Positions 11,586 through 21,339 are shown, counted from the stretch's first letter. The stretch is 64,000 nt of DNA from Petrimonas mucosa (GCF_900095795.1 NZ_LT608328.1:923001-987000), one strand, 5' to 3'. The notes: generated from the letters alone by a model not told the origin. Made by a program: numbers and translations.

Positions 11586-12458
11586 ATGAAGAAATATTTA
11601 TTCCTTTTCAGTTTACTGTTATCCTCAATGGTTATGGCACAACAAGCACCTGTTCTACTCTTTCCGGATGGTGCACCCGGAGAGACAAGGAGATTGAAAG
11701 AAAAAGAGGACCTGTCAGGTAGCAAGGTGGCTGGATGTCCGGTCCTACGCATCAGCGACGTGAGTGAACCTACACTGACCTTCTATCCTGCACCGGCCGA
11801 CAACAACTCGGGCGCAACCATCATCGTAAATCCTGGTGGGGGATACAATATCCTGGCTTATAACCTGGAGGGAACAGAGATTTGCAAGCGGTTCAACAGT
11901 CACGGCGTTAACTGCGTACTGGTGAAATATCGTGTACCCCGGCGCGAGGGACTTGAGAAACATCAGGCCCCGTTACAGGACTTGCAACGGGCCATCGCCT
12001 ACACCCGGTCACACGCCAAAGCGTGGAATATCGATCCGGACCGGATCGGCGTGATGGGCTTTTCGGCAGGAGCACACTTGGCGGCAGTGGCGAGCAACAA
12101 CTTTAATGAACGGACATATCCTCAGGTCGATGGGTTTGATAATGTGAGCCTGCGGCCCGATTTTTGTGTCCTGATCTACCCGGCATACCTCGACGGAGAG
12201 AACTTCTCCATCGCACCCGAACTGAAAGTTACCGGAAATACGCCGCCCACCTTTATCGTGCAGACCCAGGATGACCACCGGTTGCTGAATAGCAGTATCT
12301 TCTACTATTATGCGCTAAAGGAGGCAAAGGTGCCGGTATCCATGAATTTGTATCCCACCGGCGGGCATGGTTACGGACTCCGTAATACGGGCGACTGGGT
12401 AAACGAGTGGCCCTACCGTGTGATGAGCTGGCTGAGGGAGATTAAGATGGTGAAGTAA
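11586..12458 (+). CDS. Secreted alpha/beta hydrolase, acetyl esterase/xylanase-like
   Basis: 290 residues. The signal peptide ends near residue 19 (MVMAQQ). The hydrolase fold shows an oxyanion-hole motif NPGGGY, nucleophile elbow GFSAG (Ser near 158), a likely acid in the QTQDDH region and the His in GGHGYG. The order fits the BD-FAE/acetyl-xylan-esterase-like group, which deacetylates plant polysaccharides in the periplasm. The substrate cannot be fixed from sequence. It is a single gene, transcribed toward the GIN-domain gene and separated from it by a hairpin. Confidence 0.85.
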   Translation: MKKYLFLFSLLLSSMVMAQQAPVLLFPDGAPGETRRLKEKEDLSGSKVAGCPVLRISDVSEPTLTFYPAPADNNSGATIIVNPGGGYNILAYNLEGTEICKRFNSHGVNCVLVKYRVPRREGLEKHQAPLQDLQRAIAYTRSHAKAWNIDPDRIGVMGFSAGAHLAAVASNNFNERTYPQVDGFDNVSLRPDFCVLIYPAYLDGENFSIAPELKVTGNTPPTFIVQTQDDHRLLNSSIFYYYALKEAKVPVSMNLYPTGGHGYGLRNTGDWVNEWPYRVMSWLREIKMVK

Positions 12459-12463
12459 ACAAA

Positions 12464-12495
12464 AAAGTGGGCACTTTCAAACAAGTGCCCGCTTT
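12464..12495. terminator. Hairpin terminator between convergent genes
   Basis: A 13-bp stem (with one G-U) centred on GTGGGCACTT/AAGTGCCCGC and a 6-base loop, flanked by A-run and short T-run. It probably serves both strands. Confidence 0.75.
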
Positions 12496-12539
12496 CCGGT
12501 TAGTGTTTAATCTAAAAGTAGAGTGTTGTATATTGTTCG

Positions 12540-13262
12540 TCAGTTTCCTGCCTTTACTTTTCCAACTCCGTTTCGGCTGATCTGTCTGGTTTTGGGATTG
12601 CCGTAATAGATGACACTGCCCACTCCGTTGGAGTTGATCTCCAGTGATTCGGTGGCGTGACACGTTACATTTCCCACTCCGTTCGATTCAACATGGACTT
12701 GTGAAGATTTCAGGTCGGCCAGGTTTACATTTCCCACACCATTTGATTCTACCGATACCGAGTTGGCGGTACCCTTTATCTCGATATTGCCTACACCGTC
12801 CGATCTGATCTCGAGCGTCCCTGAAGCAAAGTGCGGGGCGCTGATGTTTCCTACACCGGAGGAGACGATTTTGAGCTGAGGTGAATCGAGGCTCCCTTTC
12901 AATTCAATGTTCCCTACACCGTTTGATTCGATATGGTTGAGGGTAGGGGCAGTTATCCGTATGGTCAGTTTTCCGGATTGCCGGCTACCGAAAAGCTTCT
13001 TCAGTCTGCTCTTCGTCGAAAGCTCGAGCCGGTTGTTCCGTACAGTTACGGTCAGGTCGTTGATCAGATCTTCACTCCCTTCGGCACTTACACTGAAATG
13101 GGAAGAGGGGATGTACTCGATATTCCCTACTGTATTCACTTCAAGGGAGGTGAAAGGTGTTACGCTATAGTTTCTGTTTGTGATGCGGTTGCCTTGGGCA
13201 GATGCAACGGTTGAAACGACAACAGAAAAAATCAACAGGGTAGCAAATTTAAATTGTTTCAT
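12540..13262 (-). CDS. Exported GIN-domain (DUF2807) protein with SNGVGN repeats
   Basis: 240 residues with a signal peptide ending at VASAQ. The mature part is a DUF2807/head-GIN-type beta-helix. From about residue 112 onward the motif [S/R]-[N/S/D]-GVG-[N/S/K]-[I/V] returns seven times every 18-25 residues, the pattern expected of stacked beta strands exposing Asn. Function is unknown; such proteins are often called putative auto-transporter adhesins. It lies 60 bases after the TolC-like gene in the same direction, so it may be the last gene of the efflux operon. No promoter match was found in that gap. Confidence 0.85.
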   Translation of the reverse strand: MKQFKFATLLIFSVVVSTVASAQGNRITNRNYSVTPFTSLEVNTVGNIEYIPSSHFSVSAEGSEDLINDLTVTVRNNRLELSTKSRLKKLFGSRQSGKLTIRITAPTLNHIESNGVGNIELKGSLDSPQLKIVSSGVGNISAPHFASGTLEIRSDGVGNIEIKGTANSVSVESNGVGNVNLADLKSSQVHVESNGVGNVTCHATESLEINSNGVGSVIYYGNPKTRQISRNGVGKVKAGN

Positions 13263-13322
13263 AATGTAATCTCTTATTGTTTATCTATAAGACGTATGCC
13301 TTGGTGAATCGGTTACAACAAT

Positions 13323-14624
13323 TTATTTTTTTAACAATTCCAGGATCTTCAGGCGAAAGGCATATTCATATTTTGCCTGTGCCTGATCAGACAAGGTTTG
13401 AGTAAGGTTGCTCTTTGCCTGAAAAAGTTCGTAGGCGTTGGCCCGGCCGTTATTGAATTTCTCCTGTGCGAAACGGAATGCTTCCCTTTCCGCTGTCTCC
13501 GACTTCTGGGTAGCCTTCCACTTGCTTTCGGCTCCAAGTGCGTTGTGGTAGGCCTGCTCGATACGCTTCCGGAGCTCTATCTTCGCCTTGTCGATCTCCA
13601 GGCGGTTATTTGCCATGGCGAGTTCAGCCGACCGGATGCTGTTCTTGATCTGGAACTTGTTGAAGATGGGGATACGGAGGCTGAAACCGACCGAGTTGCT
13701 CATGTTGTTCCGGATCTGACTGCTGAAGGGATCGTTGGAGCGGCCACTCATGTTGTAGTATCCGGTCCCGATATTGGCCCCGAACGAGAGGGAGGGGTAG
13801 AGCTGCGACCTGGCCATTAGAACCTCCTTTTCACTGCTTTCTAGACGGTATTGGGCAGCCTTGATCTCCGGACGGGTCAGTAGTGCGCTCTGAAAGATTT
13901 CCGAGGTTGAGAGCAGCACGCTTTCATTGATGATCGATTCCACCGACGGTGCGGATAGATCAAAAGTGGAAAAATCTTCCAGTTCCATGATCTGTGCCAG
14001 GTCGAGCAACGCCAGCTTGAGGCTGCTTTCCGCCTGTACCCTGTTCTGCTCTTCACGTGCACGCTGGGCCTCCAGTTCATAAATCTCTCCCTGTGCCATC
14101 TTGCCGTTTCGGATCAACTCCTTTCGGCGGTTGATGTTGGAGTCGGTAAGTTGGATCTGTTCGTCGGCAATCTGCAACAGCTCCTTTTGTAGCAGTACCT
14201 GAAGGAAAGCTGTGGCTACACTCATCTCTATCTCGTCCCTGAATCTCTCCAGATCGGCCTCGGCAGCAAGCAGGTCGGCCCTTTTTGCGTCGATGTTATA
14301 TTTCATCCGTAACCCGTCAAAGAGGGTGATGTCGGCACCAATTCCAAATGAGGTCTGGGACGAGTTGGTGTTCTGGTAGGTGTTGTCTATCCCGATGGAC
14401 CGACCAAAGACAAAGCTTTGTCCGGCAGATGCATTCAGACTGGGCAACAGATCGTTCCGAGCCTGCGAGTAGGCTATTTGGCGCTGTGCCCTGCCCAGCT
14501 CCTGCTGCTTGATGTTCCTGTTGTTCTGCAGGGCTATCTCGATACACTCCTCAAGGGTATATTGCTGTGCCCGTGACCATGCCGTCAGACTGCAGAAAAC
14601 TGCTATGAAGATAAATGTTCTCAT
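13323..14624 (-). CDS. TolC-family outer-membrane efflux channel
   Basis: 433 residues. The signal peptide ends near residue 19 (WSRAQ). Two OEP repeats of long heptad-rich helices alternate with short strands; the opening YTLEECIEIALQNN is typical of the family. TolC trimers form the exit duct of tripartite efflux pumps. It lies 5 bases after the membrane-fusion gene, so the two are co-transcribed with the MacB-type permeases and ATPase upstream. Confidence 0.95.
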   Translation of the reverse strand: MRTFIFIAVFCSLTAWSRAQQYTLEECIEIALQNNRNIKQQELGRAQRQIAYSQARNDLLPSLNASAGQSFVFGRSIGIDNTYQNTNSSQTSFGIGADITLFDGLRMKYNIDAKRADLLAAEADLERFRDEIEMSVATAFLQVLLQKELLQIADEQIQLTDSNINRRKELIRNGKMAQGEIYELEAQRAREEQNRVQAESSLKLALLDLAQIMELEDFSTFDLSAPSVESIINESVLLSTSEIFQSALLTRPEIKAAQYRLESSEKEVLMARSQLYPSLSFGANIGTGYYNMSGRSNDPFSSQIRNNMSNSVGFSLRIPIFNKFQIKNSIRSAELAMANNRLEIDKAKIELRKRIEQAYHNALGAESKWKATQKSETAEREAFRFAQEKFNNGRANAYELFQAKSNLTQTLSDQAQAKYEYAFRLKILELLKK

Positions 14625-14629
14625 ACCGC

Positions 14630-15736
14630 TTACTTCTTCGTCGTTTCTATGATCTCGTTTCCACGCACCTTCTCGTTCAGTTTCAACCCCTCCAGAATCT
14701 CGATATTGATTCCGTCGGAAAGGCCTGCCTTCACTTGCTTGCGTTCAAACTCCTGAGGTTTTTCGTTTTTCACCACGTAGACAAATGCCGTATCGTTGTT
14801 GAATTCGATGCAACTTTCAGGAATGGAGAGCACACTGTCACGACGGTCGAGAATAATGTCGGCATTGGCACTGTATCCCGCACGGATAAAGACATCGGTA
14901 GGCATCTCCATGGCAGCTTTCATTTCGAAGAGGATGGCTCCGTTCTCCTCGACTCCCTTGGGTGAAACATACTCCAGTCTTGCCGCAATCTTCCTCTCCT
15001 GGATTGCCCCGATGGTGATCTCCATCGGCATCTCGGCAGAGAGTTTTCCCACCTCGGTCTCATCGATCTTTCCAATGAAAAGCATATCGTTGAGGTCTGC
15101 CACCGATGCAATGGTGGTACCATCGTTGAAGTTGTTCGACTGGATTACCGAGTTGCCAACCTTCACGGGAATGTCGAGAATCGTTCCGCTTACGGTTGCA
15201 CGGACAAGGGTATTGCTGTACTTGGCCGAACTCTGGGTAATCCCCGTGCGTACCAGGCTCAGGTTATCGGTGGCTGCCCGCAACTCCTCCTGGTCGTTCC
15301 GGTACTGGAGTTGGGTTTTCTCAAACTCCTCTTTCGATATGACCTGTGTCTCAAACAGTTTTTTGTCGCGTTCGTAATTGCTTCTGCTCTGGTCGGCGGA
15401 AAGTCGAGCCCTCTCCACACGCGATTCGGCGCTGCTCAGGTTGACCATATCGGGAATTACCTGTATTTTGGCGATAATATCTCCGGCAACCACCTGTTCG
15501 CCCGCCTCCTTGTAGATCTCCGAGATAATGCCCGACATTTGCGGTTTGATCAGGATCTCGTTTCGCGGCTGTACCTTTCCGGTTGCGACCGTCCGTTTTT
15601 CAATGTTGTTTTTCGTAACGGTTTCAATCTGGTAGGTCTTTACTTTTGGACGCGATTTCTTGTATAAAAAGATAAACGTCCAGATCACCAATAGTCCCAG
15701 GAGAACCAGCCCGGAAATTTTGAGTACTTTCTTCAT
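14630..15736 (-). CDS. Periplasmic adaptor of a MacAB-type efflux pump (HlyD/RND family)
   Basis: 368 residues. An N-terminal membrane anchor (about 7-25) is followed by a lipoyl-like half-domain, a coiled-coil hairpin (about 95-170, rich in E, R and Q), the second lipoyl half and beta-barrel domains. This is the membrane-fusion protein linking the inner-membrane ABC permease to the TolC channel. Neighbours on both sides supply the other parts. Substrate unknown. Confidence 0.93.
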   Translation of the reverse strand: MKKVLKISGLVLLGLLVIWTFIFLYKKSRPKVKTYQIETVTKNNIEKRTVATGKVQPRNEILIKPQMSGIISEIYKEAGEQVVAGDIIAKIQVIPDMVNLSSAESRVERARLSADQSRSNYERDKKLFETQVISKEEFEKTQLQYRNDQEELRAATDNLSLVRTGITQSSAKYSNTLVRATVSGTILDIPVKVGNSVIQSNNFNDGTTIASVADLNDMLFIGKIDETEVGKLSAEMPMEITIGAIQERKIAARLEYVSPKGVEENGAILFEMKAAMEMPTDVFIRAGYSANADIILDRRDSVLSIPESCIEFNNDTAFVYVVKNEKPQEFERKQVKAGLSDGINIEILEGLKLNEKVRGNEIIETTKK

Positions 15737-15778
15737 TTGAGTTATCGTTAGATGTTTAAGTTATTCTGATGTTCAAGA

Positions 15779-17134
15779 TTATTCTTCGCGGATTGCCTCG
15801 ATGGGTTTGATCATCATTGCCCGCTGGGCCGGAATGAATCCTGCAAAGGTGCCGATGACCAGGAGAATCGAGAGTGAACCCACCGCCATGCCGAATCCGA
15901 TCTGGGGATCCTTGAAAAATTGATCACCCTGGCTTAAGGCGACTCCGACCGCGGAGAGGAGTCCAACCCCCAGCACAATACCACCAATGCCGGCCAGCAC
16001 GGTAAGCACAATGCTCTCTGTCAGTACCTGACCGATGATGTTCTGTGGCGTTGCGCCCAATGCACGGCGGATGCCTATCTCCTTGGTTCGTTCGCGGACC
16101 GTTACCAGCATGATGTTGCTGACGCCGACCGCTCCGGCAAACAGTGTTCCTAGTCCCACGATCCATATCAGCGCGTTTATGCCGATAAAGAGGTTGTTGA
16201 ACATGGTAAACTGGTCTTCGATATTGATCGAGGAGACGGCCTCCTTGTCGTCCGGACTGATCTGATGTATGCTTTTGAGCGTCTCCTTGATTTTATCTTC
16301 TACTACCTTTGCCCTTACTCCCGGCTGTGAGGTGGCGCCTAGAAAGTGGATGACGTTGCCCTGATTGAATGCTTTCTGCATGGTGGTGAAGGGAAGGATG
16401 ACCGATTCGTCGGTTGATCCGCCAATGCTTGCGTTGGCCATTCTCCGGGCAACGCCGATCACCTTGAAATAGATGCCGTTCACCTTGATCAGTTTTCCGA
16501 TGGCATCCTCTCCGGTCTGGAACAGTACCTCGTATACGCGTTCACCTATAATACATACCTTCCGGTTTTCGGCAATGTCGATGTCGTTGATAAATCTTCC
16601 GCTGATGATCTTGCTTTTCTCGATCAGGTCATATTCGGGATAACACCCTTTTACCCGGAAGGAGCCCCCTCTATCGCCGCGGACCACGTTCTTGTCGCCC
16701 GACGAACCGAAGAGCATGGGAGAGAGGTATTGCGCTTCAGGCACCTTGTTCCGGATAATCTCCACATCGCTGTTGAGCATGTCCCACCGGCGTCCCTTGC
16801 GAAAACCCCTGTAGGGTTCGGACGTATTTCCAGTCCAGAAAAAGCAGGAGTTGCTGGCAAAACCTTCCACTTGGGAGGAGATACCTTTACTCAATGCATT
16901 TCCTGCTCCAACCATCAATACCAGCATGAACATTCCCCAAAATACCCCGAACGCCGTAAGGAGACTGCGGGACCTGTTGTGGGTGATGGTCACCCATATC
17001 TCATGCCAACGGTCGAGATCGAACAGTGCCCTGCCCAGTCGTCCCCAAAGGGAGTTTTTCGGTACTTGGACCGGCTTCTCTTGTTGCATCTTGTTGTTAC
17101 TTTTTTCTCTTGTCATACCTTGGGTTCGGGCCAT
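15779..17134 (-). CDS. MacB-like ABC permease, second copy
   Basis: 451 residues. One N-terminal membrane helix (about 55-78), a large periplasmic MacB core domain (about 80-310), and three C-terminal helices of the FtsX domain, with TVRERTKEIGIRRALGA marking the conserved cytoplasmic loop. No ATPase domain is fused, unlike E. coli MacB. The start overlaps the previous stop as TAATG, which supports the long N-terminus and translational coupling. It has an unusual basic cytoplasmic extension of about 45 residues before the first helix. It probably forms a heterodimer with the preceding permease. Confidence 0.93.
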   Translation of the reverse strand: MARTQGMTREKSNNKMQQEKPVQVPKNSLWGRLGRALFDLDRWHEIWVTITHNRSRSLLTAFGVFWGMFMLVLMVGAGNALSKGISSQVEGFASNSCFFWTGNTSEPYRGFRKGRRWDMLNSDVEIIRNKVPEAQYLSPMLFGSSGDKNVVRGDRGGSFRVKGCYPEYDLIEKSKIISGRFINDIDIAENRKVCIIGERVYEVLFQTGEDAIGKLIKVNGIYFKVIGVARRMANASIGGSTDESVILPFTTMQKAFNQGNVIHFLGATSQPGVRAKVVEDKIKETLKSIHQISPDDKEAVSSINIEDQFTMFNNLFIGINALIWIVGLGTLFAGAVGVSNIMLVTVRERTKEIGIRRALGATPQNIIGQVLTESIVLTVLAGIGGIVLGVGLLSAVGVALSQGDQFFKDPQIGFGMAVGSLSILLVIGTFAGFIPAQRAMMIKPIEAIREE

Positions 17135-18396
17135 TACTCCTGGCGCATTGCTTCTATCGGTTTTATCTTGACTGCCTTGCGGGCCGGCAGATATCCGGCA
17201 ATGATCCCCGAGACGATCAGGACCACCGTGGCAAAGATGGCATAGCCGATGTCGACGGTTGGGTTCCTGAATACCGACATCTGTACCTCGTCGGTAGCCG
17301 CCTTTCCGTTGGCGGACTGCTCCATCACGAAGTTGATCAGTTCGGTTAGCCCGATACCCAGCATCATTCCGATATATCCGAAGATGGCAGTGATAATCAG
17401 CGACTCCAGGATGATCGTTTTGAGAATGGAGACCGGTGGTGCGCCGATCGCTTTCCGGATACCGATCTCCCGCGTCCGCTCCTTTACGGAGACCAGCATG
17501 ATGTTGCTTACGCCGACAATCCCCGCAATGAGGGTGAGTATGCCGATGATGCTGACAAACAGGGTGATACCGCCGAAGATCTTTTGCGTTTCAATATACT
17601 CCGCCTGGGCATTGAATACCCAGAGAGCCTGCTTGTCTTCGGGATTGAAATTGAGACTTCTTCCCAACAGGTTGCGCAGCGATTGGTCAAACCGATCGTT
17701 CTCCTCCTTGGTCTCCAATCCGTCCACGGTGAAGGTGATCTGGCTGAATTTCTTGTTCGGATTAAAGATGGCCTGTGCGGTAGAGAATGGGACATATCCC
17801 GAAGGGGTACCATATTGCTCTTTCTTGCTGTTGATTCCTACTACCTTGAACATCAGGTCGCCCACCTTTATATGTTTTCCCAACGGCTCTTCTCCCTTGA
17901 AGAGGGTTTCTGCAATTTTCCTGTCCAAAATGATGATCTTGTTCTTCTCCTTTACGTCCAATCCGTTGATGAAGCGGCCTTCTCCCGGTTTGATCACCAG
18001 TTTCTCGATCTCCATGTAGTCCGGCATCACTCCCCTGATATTGTACGATCCATATTCCGCTCCGAACGAAAAGGTTTGTGTTCTGTCGATACGGGCTGCA
18101 ATCAACCTGCTTTCGTTCACGCTGTTCCGGATAAGGTCGACCTCCTTGTCCGCAAACTGGAGGTTGCGTCCCGATTTCAGTCCGTTGTGAGCCATGGAGG
18201 TTGTTCCTGACCAAAGTGTGATACGATTTATCGCCCTTTCGCTGAAATTTTCCATGACACCGTTTTTCAATCCGTTCCCCGCCCCCAACAGAACGATAAG
18301 AATAAATATGCCCCACGAAACGGATAGTCCGGTGAGCGCCGTACGCAATTTGTTCTTGCGCAGGGTCTGCACTATTTCCTGCAATTGATCGTTCAT
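17134..18396 (-). CDS. MacB-like ABC permease, first copy
   Basis: 420 residues. Same plan as the next gene: N-terminal helix (about 20-42), periplasmic MacB-type domain, and three C-terminal helices of the FtsX domain with the KERTREIGIRKAIGAPP loop. It starts 5 bases after the ATPase gene. Two non-identical permeases in one operon suggest a heterodimeric membrane unit sharing the single ATPase. Likely mechanotransmission: ATP binding drives periplasmic movements that push a substrate into the TolC duct. Confidence 0.93.
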   Translation of the reverse strand: MNDQLQEIVQTLRKNKLRTALTGLSVSWGIFILIVLLGAGNGLKNGVMENFSERAINRITLWSGTTSMAHNGLKSGRNLQFADKEVDLIRNSVNESRLIAARIDRTQTFSFGAEYGSYNIRGVMPDYMEIEKLVIKPGEGRFINGLDVKEKNKIIILDRKIAETLFKGEEPLGKHIKVGDLMFKVVGINSKKEQYGTPSGYVPFSTAQAIFNPNKKFSQITFTVDGLETKEENDRFDQSLRNLLGRSLNFNPEDKQALWVFNAQAEYIETQKIFGGITLFVSIIGILTLIAGIVGVSNIMLVSVKERTREIGIRKAIGAPPVSILKTIILESLIITAIFGYIGMMLGIGLTELINFVMEQSANGKAATDEVQMSVFRNPTVDIGYAIFATVVLIVSGIIAGYLPARKAVKIKPIEAMRQE

Positions 18397-18401
18397 CTCA
18401 A

Positions 18402-19118
18402 TCAGTAATTATGGATCAGGGATGAGGTGGGGGCGTACAGGCCCTCCTTTCTGGTTTCGGACTCTATCCTTCCGTCTTTTAACCGGATAATCCGGTTGGT
18501 CGCATCGGCAACCGACTGCTCGTGGGTGACGATGATGGTGGTGATGCCTTGCCGGTTCAGATCGGAGAGGAGCTCCATCACTTCGATGGTGGTTTGGCTG
18601 TCGAGTGCACCGGTAGGCTCGTCGGCAAGGATCACCTTGGGATTGGAGATCATGGCCCGGGCAATGGCAACCCGTTGCTTCTGACCGCCGGACAACTCGC
18701 TGGGCAGATGGTGTGCCCACTCCTTTAATCCCATTTTGTCGAGGTGCTCCATTGCAATGATGTTCCGTTTTTTCCGGCTAATGTTCTTGTAGTAGAGCGG
18801 CAGTGCCACATTCTCCAATGCATTTTTGAAGTTGATCAGGTTGAAGGACTGGAAAACAAATCCGATCAGTTCATTGCGGTACCTGGCCGCCTGCGTCTCG
18901 GTCAAGTTCTTGATCAAAGTTCCGTTGAGGTAGTACTCTCCAGAATCGTAGCTGTCTAGGATCCCCATCAGATTCAGCAGCGTCGATTTACCGGAACCGG
19001 AGGCTCCCATGATGGATAGATATTCGCCTGCACCGATCTCCAGATCAATATCTTTGAGAACATGCAGGGAGAGGGCATCCGTACTGTACGATTTGTTTAT
19101 TTTCTTAAGTTTGATCAT
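18402..19118 (-). CDS. ABC transporter ATPase (MacB/LolD type)
   Basis: 238 residues, one nucleotide-binding domain: Walker A GASGSGKST (about 39-47), signature LSGGQKQR, Walker B ILADEPTGALD, and the H-loop in IIVTHE. Family comparisons place it with MacB and LolD cytoplasmic ATPases. It is first in the operon ATPase, permease, permease, adaptor, TolC and perhaps the GIN-domain protein. The region just upstream carries a tandem 10-base repeat that could be a regulator site. Confidence 0.95.
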   Translation of the reverse strand: MIKLKKINKSYSTDALSLHVLKDIDLEIGAGEYLSIMGASGSGKSTLLNLMGILDSYDSGEYYLNGTLIKNLTETQAARYRNELIGFVFQSFNLINFKNALENVALPLYYKNISRKKRNIIAMEHLDKMGLKEWAHHLPSELSGGQKQRVAIARAMISNPKVILADEPTGALDSQTTIEVMELLSDLNRQGITTIIVTHEQSVADATNRIIRLKDGRIESETRKEGLYAPTSSLIHNY

Positions 19119-19175
19119 GTAAGAACAATTTATGGGTACAACAATTCCATCGACGGTACGAAATTAGTGTTTAGG

Positions 19176-19202
19176 ATAATACTATGCAATACATAATACT
19201 AT
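19176..19202. repeat. Tandem direct repeat upstream of the efflux operon
   Basis: ATAATACTAT occurs twice without mismatch at 19176-19185 and 19193-19202, a 17-base period (about one and a half helical turns). It lies about 60 bases upstream of the ATPase start and just before the end of the TonB receptor gene. It may be an operator for a regulator encoded elsewhere. Confidence 0.4.
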
Positions 19203-19230
19203 AAAGATTAAATAATTTATGAATTATTAA

Positions 19231-21300
19231 CTATTGTATTCTGATTCCTATCCCTCCGGAGAGCCAGAATCCAGGTTGGGGAATGTTTCCTAAATCAACG
19301 TAGCTGGTGTTGAACAAGTTGTTGAAATTGAGGTAAAAATCGATCTGCCGGAAATCGTAGTTGACTTTGGCGTCTACCAGGCAGTGAGGTTTGAATGGGG
19401 CTGGAATCTCCTCACCTGTTTCCGGATTAAAACTCAGGTAACCCCCTTTACGTTCCTGCCATCGCAGGTTCCACGACAGCGTGAGGTTGTTGGCCAACCG
19501 GTGTTGGATTCCGGTACTGAACTTGTGTTTCAGGTAGTTGTATACGTAAGCCGAAATGGGGTTGTTGGCCGTCGCCTCGCCACTTTCCTGCATCATGTAC
19601 TGATAGCCCATCTGTATCGACTGCAGGAGGTGTTTTTCTCCCAGCCAGCGTTTCAGTTCCAGGGCCAGCTCCCACCCTGCTCCGTAAGTGCCGAGTGATG
19701 CAAGGTTCCGGGCGTGGTATAGCCCATCCGAAGCGTCATATGTCCAGTCGATCAGGTTGTCGCCGATGGAGTAAAAGAGATTCAATCCTGCCGTAACTCC
19801 CATTTTCCTGAATCGCCACCCGGTTTCAACCGATTGTGAATACTCCGGTGTCAATCCCGAAAATCCTCGATGTTTCCCTGCATTATAGTAGAGGTCGGTA
19901 AAGGTAGGCATGCGGGTAGATCTATTCCAGGATGCGAAGAGGGTTGAGGCGTCGTTGAGGCGCCAGGATATGTTCACTGCAGGATAGAATCCGCCGGCAT
20001 TGAGAGTGTCGGCCAGCGCGCTGTTGTAGTTGTAGAGTCCTCCTGCCGAGAGTGTCACCTTGTTGAATACAAAGTTGTGTTCTGCAAAGAGGCTGATGTT
20101 CGACCGGTTGTCCCATTTGGTATAGTTGCCCGATGGCCGGCGCATCGGTCGCCCCAAGTTGCTGCTCACGATACCCTCGTTGCGAAATTCACCTCCTATG
20201 CTTGTGATGCCAACCAGGGAGGCGTACTGCATATTGAGGTTAAGCCCGAAGAGGTCGCTGCGATGATAGTTGGGTCCTCCGTACCACGATGGTACATCGG
20301 GGGTGCCGGGCCTGAAAAGGTGATATATATCATAGTGTCTGCTCCAGTAGAGCTGGGGAATGAATTTCATCTTCCCGACCGTCTCGCCCCTTATCGATGC
20401 AAACACCCCGCGGGTATCATCATATTGGTCGGGATATGCAGCGGAATAGAATGTGTTGGCGCCATATCGCTTCTCATTTATTCCTGCCTGGATGTCGACG
20501 GTTGAACTTTCAATATTGAACCGGCTTTGCCACAGTAGGTTGACAATATTGTAATCGCTGTTCCTGATGTATCCGTCGGAGTGTTTGTAGCCAGCCGACA
20601 TCCGGTGTAACGATCTCTCCGTTTTGACTGCTCCCCGTGTCTCGGCACCAAACAGGCCATGCATCCCCCCTTCGGTCTTGACAAAAAAGTTCGATTGCCT
20701 GTCGTTCCGGGTGATGATGTTTACTCCACCGGAAAATGCACTGGCGCCGAAAATCAGTGATGAGGCTCCCTGAATAATTTCGATCCGCTCTATATCTGAA
20801 AGGTTGATGGGGATGTCGAAGCTGTAGTGGCCGGTCTGTGGATTTGTAAGGTTGATGCCGTTTAGCAGAATGGCAGCCTGGTCGAATGAGCCGCCCCGAA
20901 GGGAGATGTCCGCCTGTACGCCGTGCGGTCCGCGTTGCAGGATATCTACACCTGGTACGTAGTTGAGGAGCTCCTCCGCACTTCTTACGGGTGACCGTTC
21001 AATCTCCTTGCTGGTGATTACCGTAACCTGCCTGGCTGTCATGTTCAGCGGCAGTTGGGCTTTCGAAGCGGTAACTACCACCTCGTCCAGCTCTTTGTCG
21101 GGAATGGTATCCGGTTTTGACTGTATGCCGGCCCTCTCCGGCGGCTCGACCGATGCAGCGTGAGCACTTAGCAATGCTGAGCCGGCCAGTACGCCGATGG
21201 TGACAGTCTTGCGAATGCTGTTGAAGATGCTGTACGACTTTCGGGCGAATCGCTTGAAACGGAATGTCTCCCGGGTTGAAACTTCTCTTTGCCTGTTCAT
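19231..21300 (-). CDS. TonB-dependent outer-membrane receptor (BtuB/siderophore-like)
   Basis: 689 residues from MNRQREV. After a long basic N-terminus and export segment (ending near SAHAA) comes the TonB box region (DEVVVTAS), a plug domain (about 75-190, with RGGSFDQAAILLNG) and a 22-strand barrel ending in IGIRIQ. There is no carboxypeptidase-like N-terminal domain, so it is not SusC type. The substrate (cobamide, haem or siderophore) cannot be set from sequence. The -7 box at 21325-21332 overlaps a longer possible start at 21327, so the start at 21300 is chosen. No SusD-like partner lies nearby. Confidence 0.92.
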   Translation of the reverse strand: MNRQREVSTRETFRFKRFARKSYSIFNSIRKTVTIGVLAGSALLSAHAASVEPPERAGIQSKPDTIPDKELDEVVVTASKAQLPLNMTARQVTVITSKEIERSPVRSAEELLNYVPGVDILQRGPHGVQADISLRGGSFDQAAILLNGINLTNPQTGHYSFDIPINLSDIERIEIIQGASSLIFGASAFSGGVNIITRNDRQSNFFVKTEGGMHGLFGAETRGAVKTERSLHRMSAGYKHSDGYIRNSDYNIVNLLWQSRFNIESSTVDIQAGINEKRYGANTFYSAAYPDQYDDTRGVFASIRGETVGKMKFIPQLYWSRHYDIYHLFRPGTPDVPSWYGGPNYHRSDLFGLNLNMQYASLVGITSIGGEFRNEGIVSSNLGRPMRRPSGNYTKWDNRSNISLFAEHNFVFNKVTLSAGGLYNYNSALADTLNAGGFYPAVNISWRLNDASTLFASWNRSTRMPTFTDLYYNAGKHRGFSGLTPEYSQSVETGWRFRKMGVTAGLNLFYSIGDNLIDWTYDASDGLYHARNLASLGTYGAGWELALELKRWLGEKHLLQSIQMGYQYMMQESGEATANNPISAYVYNYLKHKFSTGIQHRLANNLTLSWNLRWQERKGGYLSFNPETGEEIPAPFKPHCLVDAKVNYDFRQIDFYLNFNNLFNTSYVDLGNIPQPGFWLSGGIGIRIQ

Positions 21301-21324
21301 TTTTTTATTCGGAATAGGAAAGGG

Positions 21325-21332
21325 CAAAGGTA
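21325..21332 (-). promoter_or_regulatory. -7 box for the TonB receptor gene
   Basis: The minus strand reads TACCTTTG, matching TAnnTTTG, about 25 bases before the chosen start codon. It rules out the longer start reading. Confidence 0.55.
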
Positions 21333-21339
21333 GTGTAAT

